From an uncultured Eubacteriales bacterium (GTDB lineage Bacteria; Bacillota; Clostridia; Oscillospirales; Oscillospiraceae), in assembly GCA_900544705.1 (NCBI GenBank), contig UQWH01000002.1, positions 15,564 to 79,563 of the forward strand: a stretch of 64,000 bases of DNA, written 5' to 3'. A model generated the notes under the pieces. That model had not been told where the DNA came from, made no database searches, and was given only the letters and a program-made list of their open reading frames with translations. Shown piece by piece: positions 1-8,130 of the stretch. The translations under genes and the position numbers were made by a program. Every line of letters begins with the position of its first letter. The stretch's first letter is position 1.

Positions 1-468
1 CTCCTGACGGCCAAGTCGGAGGACACCGACAAAATCCTCGGTCTCAATGTGGGCGCGGACGACTATGTGACCAAGCCATTCAATCCTGTGGAGCTGCTGG
101 CGCGCGTGCGCTCTCAGCTGCGGCGGTATCTACAGCTCGGCGGGGGACAGGTCAGACCCTCACAGCTTGTCATTGGCAGCATCGCACTGGACGACGACGC
201 GAAGGCGGTCACGCTGGACGGCGAGCCGGTTTCCCTCACTCCGCGGGAGTACGACATTCTGAAGCTGCTGATGCAGAACTCCGGTACGGTATTTGCGCCG
301 AAGGAGATCTACCGCCGCATCTGGGGCGAGGAGCCCTACGGCGCGGAGAACGCGGTGGCGGTGCATATCCGCCATCTGCGCGAAAAGCTGGAGATCAATC
401 CGGCCGACCCGCACTATCTGAAGGTGGTCTGGGGACAGGGCTATAAAATGGAGCGTGAAGTGGGATGA
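1..468 (+). CDS. OmpR/PhoB-type response regulator, 3' part
   Basis: The reading frame is open from the first base of the window, so the gene is cut at its 5' end; 155 residues are visible. They hold the end of a receiver domain (the conserved VTKPF lysine followed by ELLARVRSQLRR) and a complete winged-helix DNA-binding domain of OmpR type (SLTPREYDILKLL, then the recognition helix region VAVHIRHLREKLE and the C-terminal GQGYKME wing). The phospho-acceptor aspartate lies upstream of the window. The stop overlaps the start of the downstream histidine kinase (ATGA), so the two form a two-component pair. The target genes cannot be told from sequence. Confidence 0.93.
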   Translation, partial: LLTAKSEDTDKILGLNVGADDYVTKPFNPVELLARVRSQLRRYLQLGGGQVRPSQLVIGSIALDDDAKAVTLDGEPVSLTPREYDILKLLMQNSGTVFAPKEIYRRIWGEEPYGAENAVAVHIRHLREKLEINPADPHYLKVVWGQGYKMEREVG

Positions 469-2495
469 AAAAACTGAAATCAAGCCTTGCTGCAAAGGCG
501 GCTGCGATCTTCCTGCTGGTGGCGATGCTTGCGGTTGCGGCGGGGGCGGTCGTCGGGACAGTCGCTCTGGGCGGGTATGACAGCTATCTGGATAACGGGG
601 ACAGAATCCGCGAAGGCCTCCTGAATGTCGTTGTTTCCAACGCTTCCGGAGATCTGCAAACGCTGCTCAGCGCGCTGGCGCAGGCCAAAGGCGGCGAGGG
701 CGAGGAAACGCTTGTGGCGTATTACGGGGAAAAGTATTCTCCCGAAAACTCCAACCTCTGCATCCGCGTGACGGATACGGACGGGCAAGAGCTGTTTTCC
801 AACCGGGAGTATACCGGGATCCTTCCGGAAACGGAACAGGTGCGGGAATTCAGCTTCCCGACGAATGTGCACTACATCACCCGGACAAAAACCTTTGACA
901 ACGAGGAACAGATGTATGACTACCTAAGTTTTGCGGGCGACTGGAATCTGCGCGATTACAGCGAGGAAGGCGGGAAAATCGTCGCGGAATTTACCGTCGT
1001 CACAACGGAAAGTGCCGCCGTTACGCTGCACATTGCGGTGGCTGCAACCATGCAGGCGCAGGATGACTGCACCCGCGCGCTGAACTTTGCCGACCGCCTC
1101 ATCGGCCTGCGGGGTTTCCTCATGCCGATCGCGATCACCGCGCTGTGTCTGGCGGCGGCACTGTTTGTGTTCCTGCTCTGCGCCGCCGGGCACAAGGCCG
1201 GCGTGGAGGGCATCCATCTGAATTGGGTGGATCGGATCCCCTTTGATCTGTATCTGGCCATCTTCATCGCGCTGTTCTGCGGCAGCGTGGCGTTCTGGGA
1301 TGCGTTTTCCTATAATTCTACCGTGCGCTTGATATTGGCCGCAGCACTCGGCCTTGTCTGGGCTTTCCTGTGGCTGTCGCCGGTTTTGAGCTTTGCCGCG
1401 CGCATCAAGGCCGGGAGCTGGTGGAGAAATACGGTGATCTTCTATGTTTTGCGCTTTCTCTGGCGTGCGCTTTGTAAGATCAGCCGTGGTATCCGGTATG
1501 TCTGCCTGCATCTGCCTCTGGTTTGGCGGACGGTGCTGGTAAGCGCCGGAATCACCGTTCTGGAACTGTTTTTTCTTGCTTCCGCTTATCTTGCGCTACC
1601 GTTCTGGTTTGTGGAGAAACTGCTGCTGATCCCGCTGGTGCTGCTGGCGGCAATCAACCTGCGCAGGCTCCAGAAGGGCGGGGAGGCCATTGCCGAGGGC
1701 GATATGACCTACCGCGTGAATACCCGCCATCTTCTGCCGGCCTTCCGTCGCCACGGGGAGAACCTGAACAGCATCGGTACCGGGATGCAGAAGGCGGTGG
1801 AGGTGCAGATGCGCAGCGAGCGTATGAAGGCAGAGCTGATCACCAATGTTTCCCACGACATCAAAACGCCGCTGACGAGCATTGTCAATTATGTCGACCT
1901 GCTCAAAACGGCGGGACTGGATTCTCCGCAGGCACCGGAATATCTGGAGGTCCTCGACCGGCAGTCCGCACGGCTGAAAAAGCTGACGGAGGATCTGATC
2001 GAAGCCTCCAAGGCCTCCACCGGCAATATCACCGTCCATGCCGAGCGGACGGACGTGAATGTCCTTGTGGCGCAGGCGGCGGGCGAGTACGAGGAGAAAT
2101 TCAAAGCCCGCGCGCTGGAGCCGGTGCTGGATTTCCGGGTGCAGGAGCCCTGCGTCTGGGCGGATGGGCGGCTGTTATGGCGCGTGCTGGACAATCTGAT
2201 GAGCAACATCTGCAAGTATTCTCTGGAGCATACGCGCGTGTATGTGCAGACGCAGGCGCAGGACGGCCGCCTGACCGTCACCTTTAAAAATATCTCCAAG
2301 GAGCCGCTGAACGTTTCCGCCGAGGAGCTGATGGAGCGCTTCGTGCGCGGCGACGCCTCGCGCAACACCGAGGGCAGCGGGCTGGGGCTTTCCATTGCGC
2401 GCAGCCTGACGGAGCTGATGGGCGGCAGCTTTGCGCTGGCGATCGACGGCGACCTCTTCAAGGCGCAGATCAGCTTCCCACTGATGGGCAACTGA
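465..2495 (+). CDS. Membrane sensor histidine kinase
   Basis: 676 residues. A first membrane helix (about 12-35) is followed by an external region of about 175 residues with no domain I recognise, then at least four hydrophobic helices between about 211 and 397, an unusually large membrane portion for this family. After a HAMP-like stretch comes the dimerisation/phospho-acceptor box NVSHDIKTPLTS with His464, an N box (DNLMSNICKYS) and a G box (GSGLGLSIARSL), so the kinase core is intact. It overlaps the response regulator by four bases and should phosphorylate it. VanS/PhoR-like kinases with similar cores often sense envelope stress; that is inference only. Confidence 0.93.
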   Translation: MKKLKSSLAAKAAAIFLLVAMLAVAAGAVVGTVALGGYDSYLDNGDRIREGLLNVVVSNASGDLQTLLSALAQAKGGEGEETLVAYYGEKYSPENSNLCIRVTDTDGQELFSNREYTGILPETEQVREFSFPTNVHYITRTKTFDNEEQMYDYLSFAGDWNLRDYSEEGGKIVAEFTVVTTESAAVTLHIAVAATMQAQDDCTRALNFADRLIGLRGFLMPIAITALCLAAALFVFLLCAAGHKAGVEGIHLNWVDRIPFDLYLAIFIALFCGSVAFWDAFSYNSTVRLILAAALGLVWAFLWLSPVLSFAARIKAGSWWRNTVIFYVLRFLWRALCKISRGIRYVCLHLPLVWRTVLVSAGITVLELFFLASAYLALPFWFVEKLLLIPLVLLAAINLRRLQKGGEAIAEGDMTYRVNTRHLLPAFRRHGENLNSIGTGMQKAVEVQMRSERMKAELITNVSHDIKTPLTSIVNYVDLLKTAGLDSPQAPEYLEVLDRQSARLKKLTEDLIEASKASTGNITVHAERTDVNVLVAQAAGEYEEKFKARALEPVLDFRVQEPCVWADGRLLWRVLDNLMSNICKYSLEHTRVYVQTQAQDGRLTVTFKNISKEPLNVSAEELMERFVRGDASRNTEGSGLGLSIARSLTELMGGSFALAIDGDLFKAQISFPLMGN

Positions 2496-2509
2496 ATTAT
2501 GGTATATTT

Positions 2510-2547
2510 CCCGGCGGCTGCGTATCGTGCGGCTACCGGGATTTTTT
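2510..2547 (+). terminator. Intrinsic terminator after the two-component operon
   Basis: Interrupted stem CCCGG/CCGGG with an inner GCTGC/GCGGC helix (one GU pair), followed by ATTTTTT. It sits 15 bases after the kinase stop. Confidence 0.6.
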
Positions 2548-2560
2548 GCGAAAAAAGTAG

Positions 2561-2589
2561 CTGCAAAATACAAACGAATGTGTTATAAT
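2561..2589 (+). promoter_or_regulatory. Sigma-A promoter with extended -10
   Basis: TGTTATAAT (extended -10, hexamer 2584-2589) with a poor -35, CTGCAA at 2561-2566, 17 bases upstream. It would start transcription just before the small membrane protein gene and drive the ruv genes. Confidence 0.6.
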
Positions 2590-2607
2590 TCTCGTGAGGT
2601 GGTATCT

Positions 2608-2835
2608 ATGAATGAGAAAACGCAGGAATCTGAGGTCCTGATGGAGAATATACAGCCGGAGGATCTTCCGACCGAGGCGGAAAAGGCGAAGGAAGAGTTT
2701 ATCCCCAGCCCCAAGTGGAAGCGCGTATTCGCGTGGGTGCTGTTCGGCATCGTCGTGCTGGGCATCTGCTGCTGGCTGCTGAATATTGCCGTGCCGGAAT
2801 GGGCGGACAAGTTCCTTGGTTATTTTAGGCATTGA
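2608..2835 (+). CDS. Small single-pass membrane protein
   Basis: 75 residues. An acidic N-terminal half (rich in Glu, residues 1-33) is followed by KWKR and one membrane helix (about 40-62, VFAWVLFGIVVLGICCWLL) and a short tail, so the charged part is probably cytoplasmic. The ATG at 2608 is chosen because GTGAGGTGG lies just ahead; an upstream in-frame start at 2527 would precede the promoter. Its 3' end overlaps the start of ruvC, so it is the first gene of the ruv operon. I do not recognise a family. Confidence 0.7.
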   Translation: MNEKTQESEVLMENIQPEDLPTEAEKAKEEFIPSPKWKRVFAWVLFGIVVLGICCWLLNIAVPEWADKFLGYFRH

Positions 2836-3313
2836 CCCCGGCTATGCGACGACGGGATTCGGCCTGATCTCGTCGGAGCGGGGAAAGTACGCGCTGCTGC
2901 AATACGGCACCGTGACCACGCCGCCGGAGCTGACCTTTCCGCAGCGGCTGAATATGCTCTTTGAGGACATCACGCGTCTGCTGGAGGTCACGAAGCCGGA
3001 AGCGGTCGCAGTGGAGGAGCTGTTCTGGGGTCACAATATCACGACGGGAATTGGTGTTTCCCACGGCCGCGGCGTGATTTTGCTTGCCATTGAGCGGGCG
3101 GGCGTGCCGCTGTTTGAATACACGCCCATGCAGGTCAAGCAGGCGGTCGTCGGCTACGGCAAGGCGGAGAAACGGCAGGTCATGGACATGACGCGCCGCT
3201 TTCTGCATATGGAAAAGATGCCGCGCCCGGACGACGCGGCGGACGCCATCGCTATTGCGCTGTGTCACGCGCGCTCGGCGACGTCCATGCTGTCAAGAAC
3301 GCGGGGAGGATAG
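2816..3313 (+). CDS. ruvC: Holliday junction resolvase RuvC
   Basis: About 165 residues. Endonuclease that cuts Holliday junctions brought to it by RuvAB. The catalytic acidic residues are visible in GIDPGYATTG (first Asp), AVEELFWG (Glu) and the C-terminal RPDDAADAIAIA (Asp pair), in the usual spacing. I chose a TTG start at 2816, which puts VILGIDPG at the N terminus as in other RuvC proteins; ATG at 2786 would add ten residues unlike the family and lie deeper inside the upstream gene. ruvA follows after two bases. Confidence 0.95.
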   Translation: MVILGIDPGYATTGFGLISSERGKYALLQYGTVTTPPELTFPQRLNMLFEDITRLLEVTKPEAVAVEELFWGHNITTGIGVSHGRGVILLAIERAGVPLFEYTPMQVKQAVVGYGKAEKRQVMDMTRRFLHMEKMPRPDDAADAIAIALCHARSATSMLSRTRGG

Positions 3314-3315
3314 CG

Positions 3316-3918
3316 ATGTTTTATTATCTGAATGGCGAGGTCACCCTGATGGAGGGCAATCTTGCGGTCATCGATTGCGGCGGCGTGGGCTACGCCTGCC
3401 ACACCACGGCCTATACGCTGTCCAAGCTGCGCGTCGGGCAGCAGGGGAAGCTATTTACCTACTGCTACATCCGCGAGGATGCGTTTGATATTTTTGGCTT
3501 CTCCACGCGCGAGGAGCTGCGCTGCTTTGAGCTGCTTCTGGGCGTCACGGGTGTCGGTACGAAGGCAGCGCTGGCCATTTTGTCCTCCTCCACGCCGGAG
3601 CGCTTCACGCTGGCGATCGTGACGCAGGACGAAAAAGCGCTGACGGCGGCGCAGGGCGTGGGCAAGAAGCTCGCGCAGCGCATCATTCTGGAGCTGAAGG
3701 ACAAGCTGGGCGCGGCGGTGACGGAGGTGAACTTCTCTGATACGTCTGCGGCGCCCGCACCCGCGGCGGGCAGCAATCTGGCGCTTGCGCAGGCGGCGCT
3801 GACAGAACTGGGCTACAATCAGAACGAGATTGCCGCGGCGCTCAAGGGAATTCCTGCCGAAGGGCTGGCGACGGAAGAGATCGTGCGCCGCTGCCTGCGC
3901 GCGATGGTAATGAGGTGA
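3316..3918 (+). CDS. ruvA: Holliday junction DNA helicase subunit RuvA
   Basis: 200 residues, normal length. RuvA binds the four-way junction and loads RuvB. The N-terminal OB fold (MFYYLNGEVTLMEGNLAVID) and the two helix-hairpin-helix motifs (LLGVTGVGTKAALAIL and AAQGVGKKLAQRII) are clear, as is the mobile C-terminal domain that contacts RuvB (ALTELGYNQNEIAAAL). ATG 3316 is preceded by GGGGAGGA; longer in-frame starts lie inside ruvC. Five bases separate it from ruvB. Confidence 0.97.
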   Translation: MFYYLNGEVTLMEGNLAVIDCGGVGYACHTTAYTLSKLRVGQQGKLFTYCYIREDAFDIFGFSTREELRCFELLLGVTGVGTKAALAILSSSTPERFTLAIVTQDEKALTAAQGVGKKLAQRIILELKDKLGAAVTEVNFSDTSAAPAPAAGSNLALAQAALTELGYNQNEIAAALKGIPAEGLATEEIVRRCLRAMVMR

Positions 3919-3922
3919 GTGC

Positions 3923-4960
3923 ATGAGCATTGATTTTTCACAGGATTTTGAAGCGCCCATCGTAACAACGAGCTTTACGGCCAAGGATGAGGGCGAGTTT
4001 TCCCTCCGGCCGAAGCGCCTGAGCGAATATAACGGACAGGAAAAGGTCAAGGAGAACCTGGCGGTCTACATTGAGGCGGCGCGCCGCCGCAGCGAGCCGC
4101 TGGATCATGTTCTGCTCTATGGCCCGCCGGGACTGGGCAAGACCACGCTGGCCGGCGTCATCGCCAACGAGATGGGCGTGAACATCCGCATCACCTCCGG
4201 CCCGGCGATCGAAAAGGCCGGCGACCTGGCGGCGCTTCTGACGAATCTCTCCGAGGGCGACATCCTTTTTATCGACGAAATTCACCGCCTGAACACCTCT
4301 GTGGAAGAAATTCTCTATCCCGCGATGGAGGACTTTGCCATTGACATCATCGTCGGCAAGGGGCCTTCGGCCAATTCCATCCGGCTCGATCTGCCAAAAT
4401 TCACCCTGATCGGTGCAACGACCCGCGCCGGCCAGCTCTCCGCGCCGCTGCGCGACCGCTTCGGCGTGACCTTCCGGCTGGAACTGTATTCTCCGGAGGA
4501 GCTCTGCCGCATCGTCACGCGCTCGGCGGCGCTTCTGGGCATGGAGATCGACCCGGGAGGCGCACTGGAGATCGCCTCCCGCAGCCGCGGCACGCCGCGT
4601 ATCGCCAACCGGATGCTGCGCCGCGTGCGCGATTTTGCCCAGCTGTACTATGACGGCGTGATCACGCGCGAGGCGGCCGATCTGGCGCTGGAGCGTCTGG
4701 AGGTGGACAAGCTGGGGCTGGATGCGACCGACCGGCGGATGCTCAAGGCCATCATTCAGTTCTACGGCGGCGGCCCGGTCGGACTGGAAACGCTTGCCGC
4801 GACGATAGGCGAGGAGGCAGTCACGCTGGAGGACGTCTACGAGCCCTATCTCATGCAGATCGGCTTCCTGACGCGCACACCGCGGGGCCGCTGCGTGACG
4901 CAGCTTGCCTATGATCATCTGCATTTGCGCAACCAGAACGAAGAACAACTGACATTTTGA
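3923..4960 (+). CDS. ruvB: Holliday junction branch-migration ATPase RuvB
   Basis: 345 residues, full length. AAA+ motor that drives branch migration with RuvA. Walker A GPPGLGKTTL, Walker B LFIDEIHRL, sensor 1 IGATTRAG and the arginine-finger region LRDRFGVTFRLELY are all present, followed by the winged-helix domain ending IGFLTRTPRGR. It closes a complete ruvC-ruvA-ruvB operon, with recombination as its evident job. No strong terminator is seen in the 70 bases that follow. Confidence 0.98.
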   Translation: MSIDFSQDFEAPIVTTSFTAKDEGEFSLRPKRLSEYNGQEKVKENLAVYIEAARRRSEPLDHVLLYGPPGLGKTTLAGVIANEMGVNIRITSGPAIEKAGDLAALLTNLSEGDILFIDEIHRLNTSVEEILYPAMEDFAIDIIVGKGPSANSIRLDLPKFTLIGATTRAGQLSAPLRDRFGVTFRLELYSPEELCRIVTRSAALLGMEIDPGGALEIASRSRGTPRIANRMLRRVRDFAQLYYDGVITREAADLALERLEVDKLGLDATDRRMLKAIIQFYGGGPVGLETLAATIGEEAVTLEDVYEPYLMQIGFLTRTPRGRCVTQLAYDHLHLRNQNEEQLTF

Positions 4961-5033
4961 CCGAAAACGACGGAAGGAAAATGTCGAAAACGCACAAATG
5001 TTATTTTCTAACGGATTATTTTTTCATCCACTA

Positions 5034-5061
5034 TTGACAAAGCAGTTTAAAATGCTATAAT
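5034..5061 (+). promoter_or_regulatory. Near-consensus sigma-A promoter
   Basis: TTGACA (5034-5039), 16 bases, then TGCTATAAT (extended -10, hexamer 5056-5061). This is the best promoter in the window and predicts strong expression of the zinc-ribbon gene, with an untranslated leader of roughly 118 bases (about 5068-5185). Confidence 0.85.
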
Positions 5062-5185
5062 TGAGAAAGCGTTGGCGTTATCAGTGATACACCGTTCGCA
5101 ATATGAAACCCTGTGGCATACCATTTTTGCAATTCGCGAAGAGAGTGTCGGGGCAAATCTTTATCATCAAGAGAGGTAAACCAAA

Positions 5186-5467
5186 ATGTACGAAGACAAG
5201 ACTTTAGTTTGCAAGGAATGCGGCAATGAGTTCGTGTTCACCGCCGGTGAGCAGGAATTCTATGCGGAGAGAGGCTTCCAGAACGAGCCGCAGCGCTGCA
5301 AGGCTTGCCGCGACGCTCGCAAGAATGCTGCCCGCAGCCCCAGAGAGTATTACACCGCTGTTTGCGCGAACTGCGGCGGCGAGGCTCGCGTTCCCTTCGA
5401 GCCCAAGACCGATCGTCCGGTCTACTGCAGCGAGTGCTTTGCAAAGATGAGAGAGAACAACGGCTGA
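5186..5467 (+). CDS. Double zinc-ribbon small protein
   Basis: 93 residues with four CxxC pairs. The first half (CKECGNEFVFTAGEQEFY ... CKACR) matches the probable zinc-ribbon family often found in Firmicutes; the second half has CANC, exactly 17 residues, then CSEC, the CxxC-x17-CxxC pattern. Each half should bind one zinc. It is monocistronic, with a near-perfect promoter, a long leader, a good Shine-Dalgarno (GAGAGG) and a strong terminator, all signs of abundant expression. The cellular role is unknown; nucleic-acid binding is a reasonable guess only. Confidence 0.88.
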   Translation: MYEDKTLVCKECGNEFVFTAGEQEFYAERGFQNEPQRCKACRDARKNAARSPREYYTAVCANCGGEARVPFEPKTDRPVYCSECFAKMRENNG

Positions 5468-5500
5468 TCCGTTTCTCTGCATAAAGTCGAAATGTAATAT

Positions 5501-5536
5501 AGTAGGACACTTCCGCGCGGAAGTGTCCTACTTTTA
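5501..5536 (+). terminator. Perfect palindromic terminator
   Basis: A perfect 32-base palindrome (two 16-base arms, AGTAGGACACTTCCGC and its complement, 5501-5532) followed by TTTT. Ends the zinc-ribbon transcript and insulates it from the MATE gene. Confidence 0.85.
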
Positions 5537-5586
5537 CTGTCAGGATTTTGGAAAAACGGCAGCTTTTCTGCCTAAATAGAAAGAAT

Positions 5587-6921
5587 ATGATAAAAGATTT
5601 AACGGTCGGCCCACCGGGGAAGGCGCTCCGGAATTTTTCCCTTCCGCTGCTCGGCGGCGTGATCTTCCAGCAGATGTATAACGTTGCGGACTCCCTGATC
5701 GCTGGAAAAATGATCGGAGAGGATGCGCTTTCGGCAGTCGGCAACGCCTATGAGGTGACGCTGATCTATCTTGCCTTCGCCTTTGGCTGCAATATCGGCT
5801 GCTCCGTCGTGATCTCCCAGCTCTACGGCGCGAAAAGAATCCGGGAGCTGAAATCCGCCGTCAGCACGAATTTCCTTTTCAGCGGAGCGCTGACGCTGCT
5901 TCTGATGGTGCTGGGCTTTCTGCTCATGCCGTCGCTGCTGCGCCTCATCCGCCTTGCGGACTCCATCCGTCCGGCGGCGCTGGAATATCTGAATATTTAC
6001 ACCGCAGGGCTGCTGTTCCTTTTCTTTTATAACATCTCCAGCGGTATTTTTTCCGCGCTGGGCGACTCGAAAACCCCATTCTGGTTCCTTGCCTGCTCGT
6101 CTACGGCGAATGTGTTCATGGACATTCTCTTTGTCCGCCTGTTTCCGCACCGCGGCGTCGGCGCGGTCGCGTGGGCGACCTTCCTGTGTCAGGGCGTGAG
6201 CTGCATGTTGGCGGTCGTGACGGTGTTCCGCAAGCTGCGCACACTGGAATGTGAGGAAAAGCCAAAGCTGTTCGACCTTGCAATTTTGAAGCGGATCATC
6301 CGCATTGCGCTCCCGAGCACCTTGCAGCAGTGCTTTGTGTCCTTGGGGAATATCCTGATCCAGAGTATCGTCAATGGCTTTGAGGGCGCGGTCGTGGCGG
6401 GCTATGCCGCCGCGATCAAGGTCAACGGCTTTACGACCACGACGATCTCAACGCTCGGCACGGGCGTTTCCAATTTTACGGCACAGAACCTCGGCGCGGG
6501 AAAGCCGGATCGCGTCAGGCGCGGTATGAAAAGCGGCCTCGGCCTGATGTGCGCCGTGGCGCTGGTATTCAGCTTGGTGTATGTGATCTTCCGCACGCCG
6601 CTGATCGGCCTGTTTATGAAGGAGAAGGGAAGCGCGGCGCTGGATGTCGGCTGCGAATTTCTGCTGATCGTTGCGCCGTTTTATATTCTGGTGGCGATCA
6701 AGCTCTGCGCCGACAGCGTGTTCCGCGGCGCGGGCGCGATGACGCTCTTTATGGCGACGACCTTCACGGCGCTGTTTCTGCGCGTGCTGCTGGCGTTTCT
6801 CTTTTCCCACTTCTGGGGCAGCACCGGCATCTGGCTGGCGTGGCCTGTGAGCTGGATGATGTCCTGCTCACTTTCGGCGATCTTCTATTTCAGCGGCGTC
6901 TGGAAAAAGGCGCATCTATAA
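5587..6921 (+). CDS. MATE-family multidrug efflux transporter
   Basis: 444 residues with about twelve membrane helices. The N terminus (LTVGPPGKALRNFSLPLLGG, then QQMYNVADSLIAG) is typical of Firmicute MATE (NorM/DinF-like) proteins that export drugs or metabolites with Na+ or H+ antiport. The repeated two-fold layout is visible: QQMYNVADSLI in the first half and QQCFVSLGNILIQSIVN in the second. ATG 5587 is chosen over a TTG at 5548 because family members start at this point; the ribosome site is weak. Substrate unknown. Confidence 0.92.
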   Translation: MIKDLTVGPPGKALRNFSLPLLGGVIFQQMYNVADSLIAGKMIGEDALSAVGNAYEVTLIYLAFAFGCNIGCSVVISQLYGAKRIRELKSAVSTNFLFSGALTLLLMVLGFLLMPSLLRLIRLADSIRPAALEYLNIYTAGLLFLFFYNISSGIFSALGDSKTPFWFLACSSTANVFMDILFVRLFPHRGVGAVAWATFLCQGVSCMLAVVTVFRKLRTLECEEKPKLFDLAILKRIIRIALPSTLQQCFVSLGNILIQSIVNGFEGAVVAGYAAAIKVNGFTTTTISTLGTGVSNFTAQNLGAGKPDRVRRGMKSGLGLMCAVALVFSLVYVIFRTPLIGLFMKEKGSAALDVGCEFLLIVAPFYILVAIKLCADSVFRGAGAMTLFMATTFTALFLRVLLAFLFSHFWGSTGIWLAWPVSWMMSCSLSAIFYFSGVWKKAHL

Positions 6922-6948
6922 AAGCAGAGTCCGAATAAGAAAACAGAA

Positions 6949-6987
6949 ACGCACCCCCGCAGACGTTGTCTGCGGGGGTGCGTTGTT
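6949..6987. terminator. Bidirectional terminator between convergent genes
   Basis: Sixteen-base-pair stem (ACGCACCCCCGCAGAC/complement, loop GTT) with T-rich sequence on the plus side and A-rich sequence on the other, so it can end both the MATE gene and the minus-strand lipoprotein gene. Confidence 0.85.
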
Positions 6988-7004
6988 TACAGTTCCTTTG
7001 AGAA

Positions 7005-7997
7005 TTATGGAAGCTGATGCAAGACAGATTTGAGTAGCTCCCAGTCGAATGCGCCCTCCGCGACAGCGACGCGCGGCCAGGAGGGAGTAAGGCTTTCTAT
7101 CTCAATGCCAGAGCTGCCGTAACTCCAAAGATAATTTACCGTGCCGGTCAGACGTGCGAGCGTCCCATTGGGGAGAAGATAATAGTGCTGCTCGTGGATT
7201 TTCGGTGTATCGTCGTCAGGCTCGAGCCAGTATTCCGTCAGGCAGACGCTTTCCTCCGGCAGCTCCGGGGACAGCGGTGCGCCGGTATAATCCGGAAAAG
7301 CTGCGCTCTGCCCGCGTTCCCCAAACAGTGCGCGGAGCAGAACGAGCGCCTGCGCCCGGTCGAGATCGGCGTGAAGCTCAGCGCTGCGGAGGCACAGCCG
7401 GTAATCCGTGTCGAACCCGGTGTGCCAGCCCCGGTCGTTCGCCGTCAGGGTCTGCGGCGCGGCGTATTTATAGGCAAGCGCACTGAGCCGGAAGAAATCC
7501 TCGGCAGCGTCCTTCGCGAAAACAGGATATTCCGTGGTGGTTTCGCCGTCCGTAACAGTCAGAATGAGATTGGGAAGGCCTTCTTCAGTTGAAGAAAACG
7601 CGGAATTTTCCAGCAGACCGAGGATGTAGGCGCGATCCTCCGTGTCCGACACGGGTGTGGAATCATAGAAAACGAGTGCGCCGGTGGACCACTCCTGCCG
7701 GAGCCGCAGAATCGGCGCAGCCTCGTCGGAAGGTGTGCCGGAAAGGGGGAAGTCATGCGATAGTTCCTCGCTCTCGCTCGTCGCCCACCGGAGCTTTACG
7801 CTGCGCGTGCCGTCATCCTCCGGCAGAACATTGCCGGAGCAGTCCACGTCCAGAATTTGCCCTGCCTCCGGGAAGGTGAGCTGCGGCCCACTTTCCGACG
7901 GAAGCGAAGCGGCGCTTTCCGAGGGCGCAGGCGCACCGCAAGAGCAGGCGGAGAGCAGCAGCGCCGCCAGAATGGTACAAATCAAACATTTTTTCAT
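7005..7997 (-). CDS. Predicted lipoprotein, unknown function
   Basis: 330 residues beginning with a lipoprotein signal (MKKCLICTILAALLLSAC; lipidated Cys at about 18) and a Ser/Pro/Glu linker, so it should be anchored to the outer face of the membrane. The rest is soluble and acidic, with many Leu-Arg-rich strands, and shows no motif I recognise. It has its own promoter on the minus strand and ends at the shared bidirectional terminator, so it is monocistronic. Function not assigned. Confidence 0.8.
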   Translation of the reverse strand: MKKCLICTILAALLLSACSCGAPAPSESAASLPSESGPQLTFPEAGQILDVDCSGNVLPEDDGTRSVKLRWATSESEELSHDFPLSGTPSDEAAPILRLRQEWSTGALVFYDSTPVSDTEDRAYILGLLENSAFSSTEEGLPNLILTVTDGETTTEYPVFAKDAAEDFFRLSALAYKYAAPQTLTANDRGWHTGFDTDYRLCLRSAELHADLDRAQALVLLRALFGERGQSAAFPDYTGAPLSPELPEESVCLTEYWLEPDDDTPKIHEQHYYLLPNGTLARLTGTVNYLWSYGSSGIEIESLTPSWPRVAVAEGAFDWELLKSVLHQLP

Positions 7998-8056
7998 TCA
8001 GACACCTCCAACATCACCGTATTCCTGCCAAAACAAACAATCCTTCGTCTGAATCG

Positions 8057-8085
8057 AGTGTAGCATACGCAACGAAAGCTGTCAA
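8057..8085 (-). promoter_or_regulatory. Promoter of the unknown lipoprotein gene
   Basis: On the minus strand: TTGACA (8085-8080), 17 bases, TACACT (8062-8057), with TGC before the -10. Confidence 0.75.
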
Positions 8086-8130
8086 GATATAGAATGGAAA
8101 AGAATCGTATAATGATAATTTTCGTGAAAA

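Noticed and set aside
5103..5207. 34-codon upstream ORF overlapping the zinc-ribbon gene start
   Set aside because: No Shine-Dalgarno precedes it and its end overlaps the real gene in another frame; likely chance.
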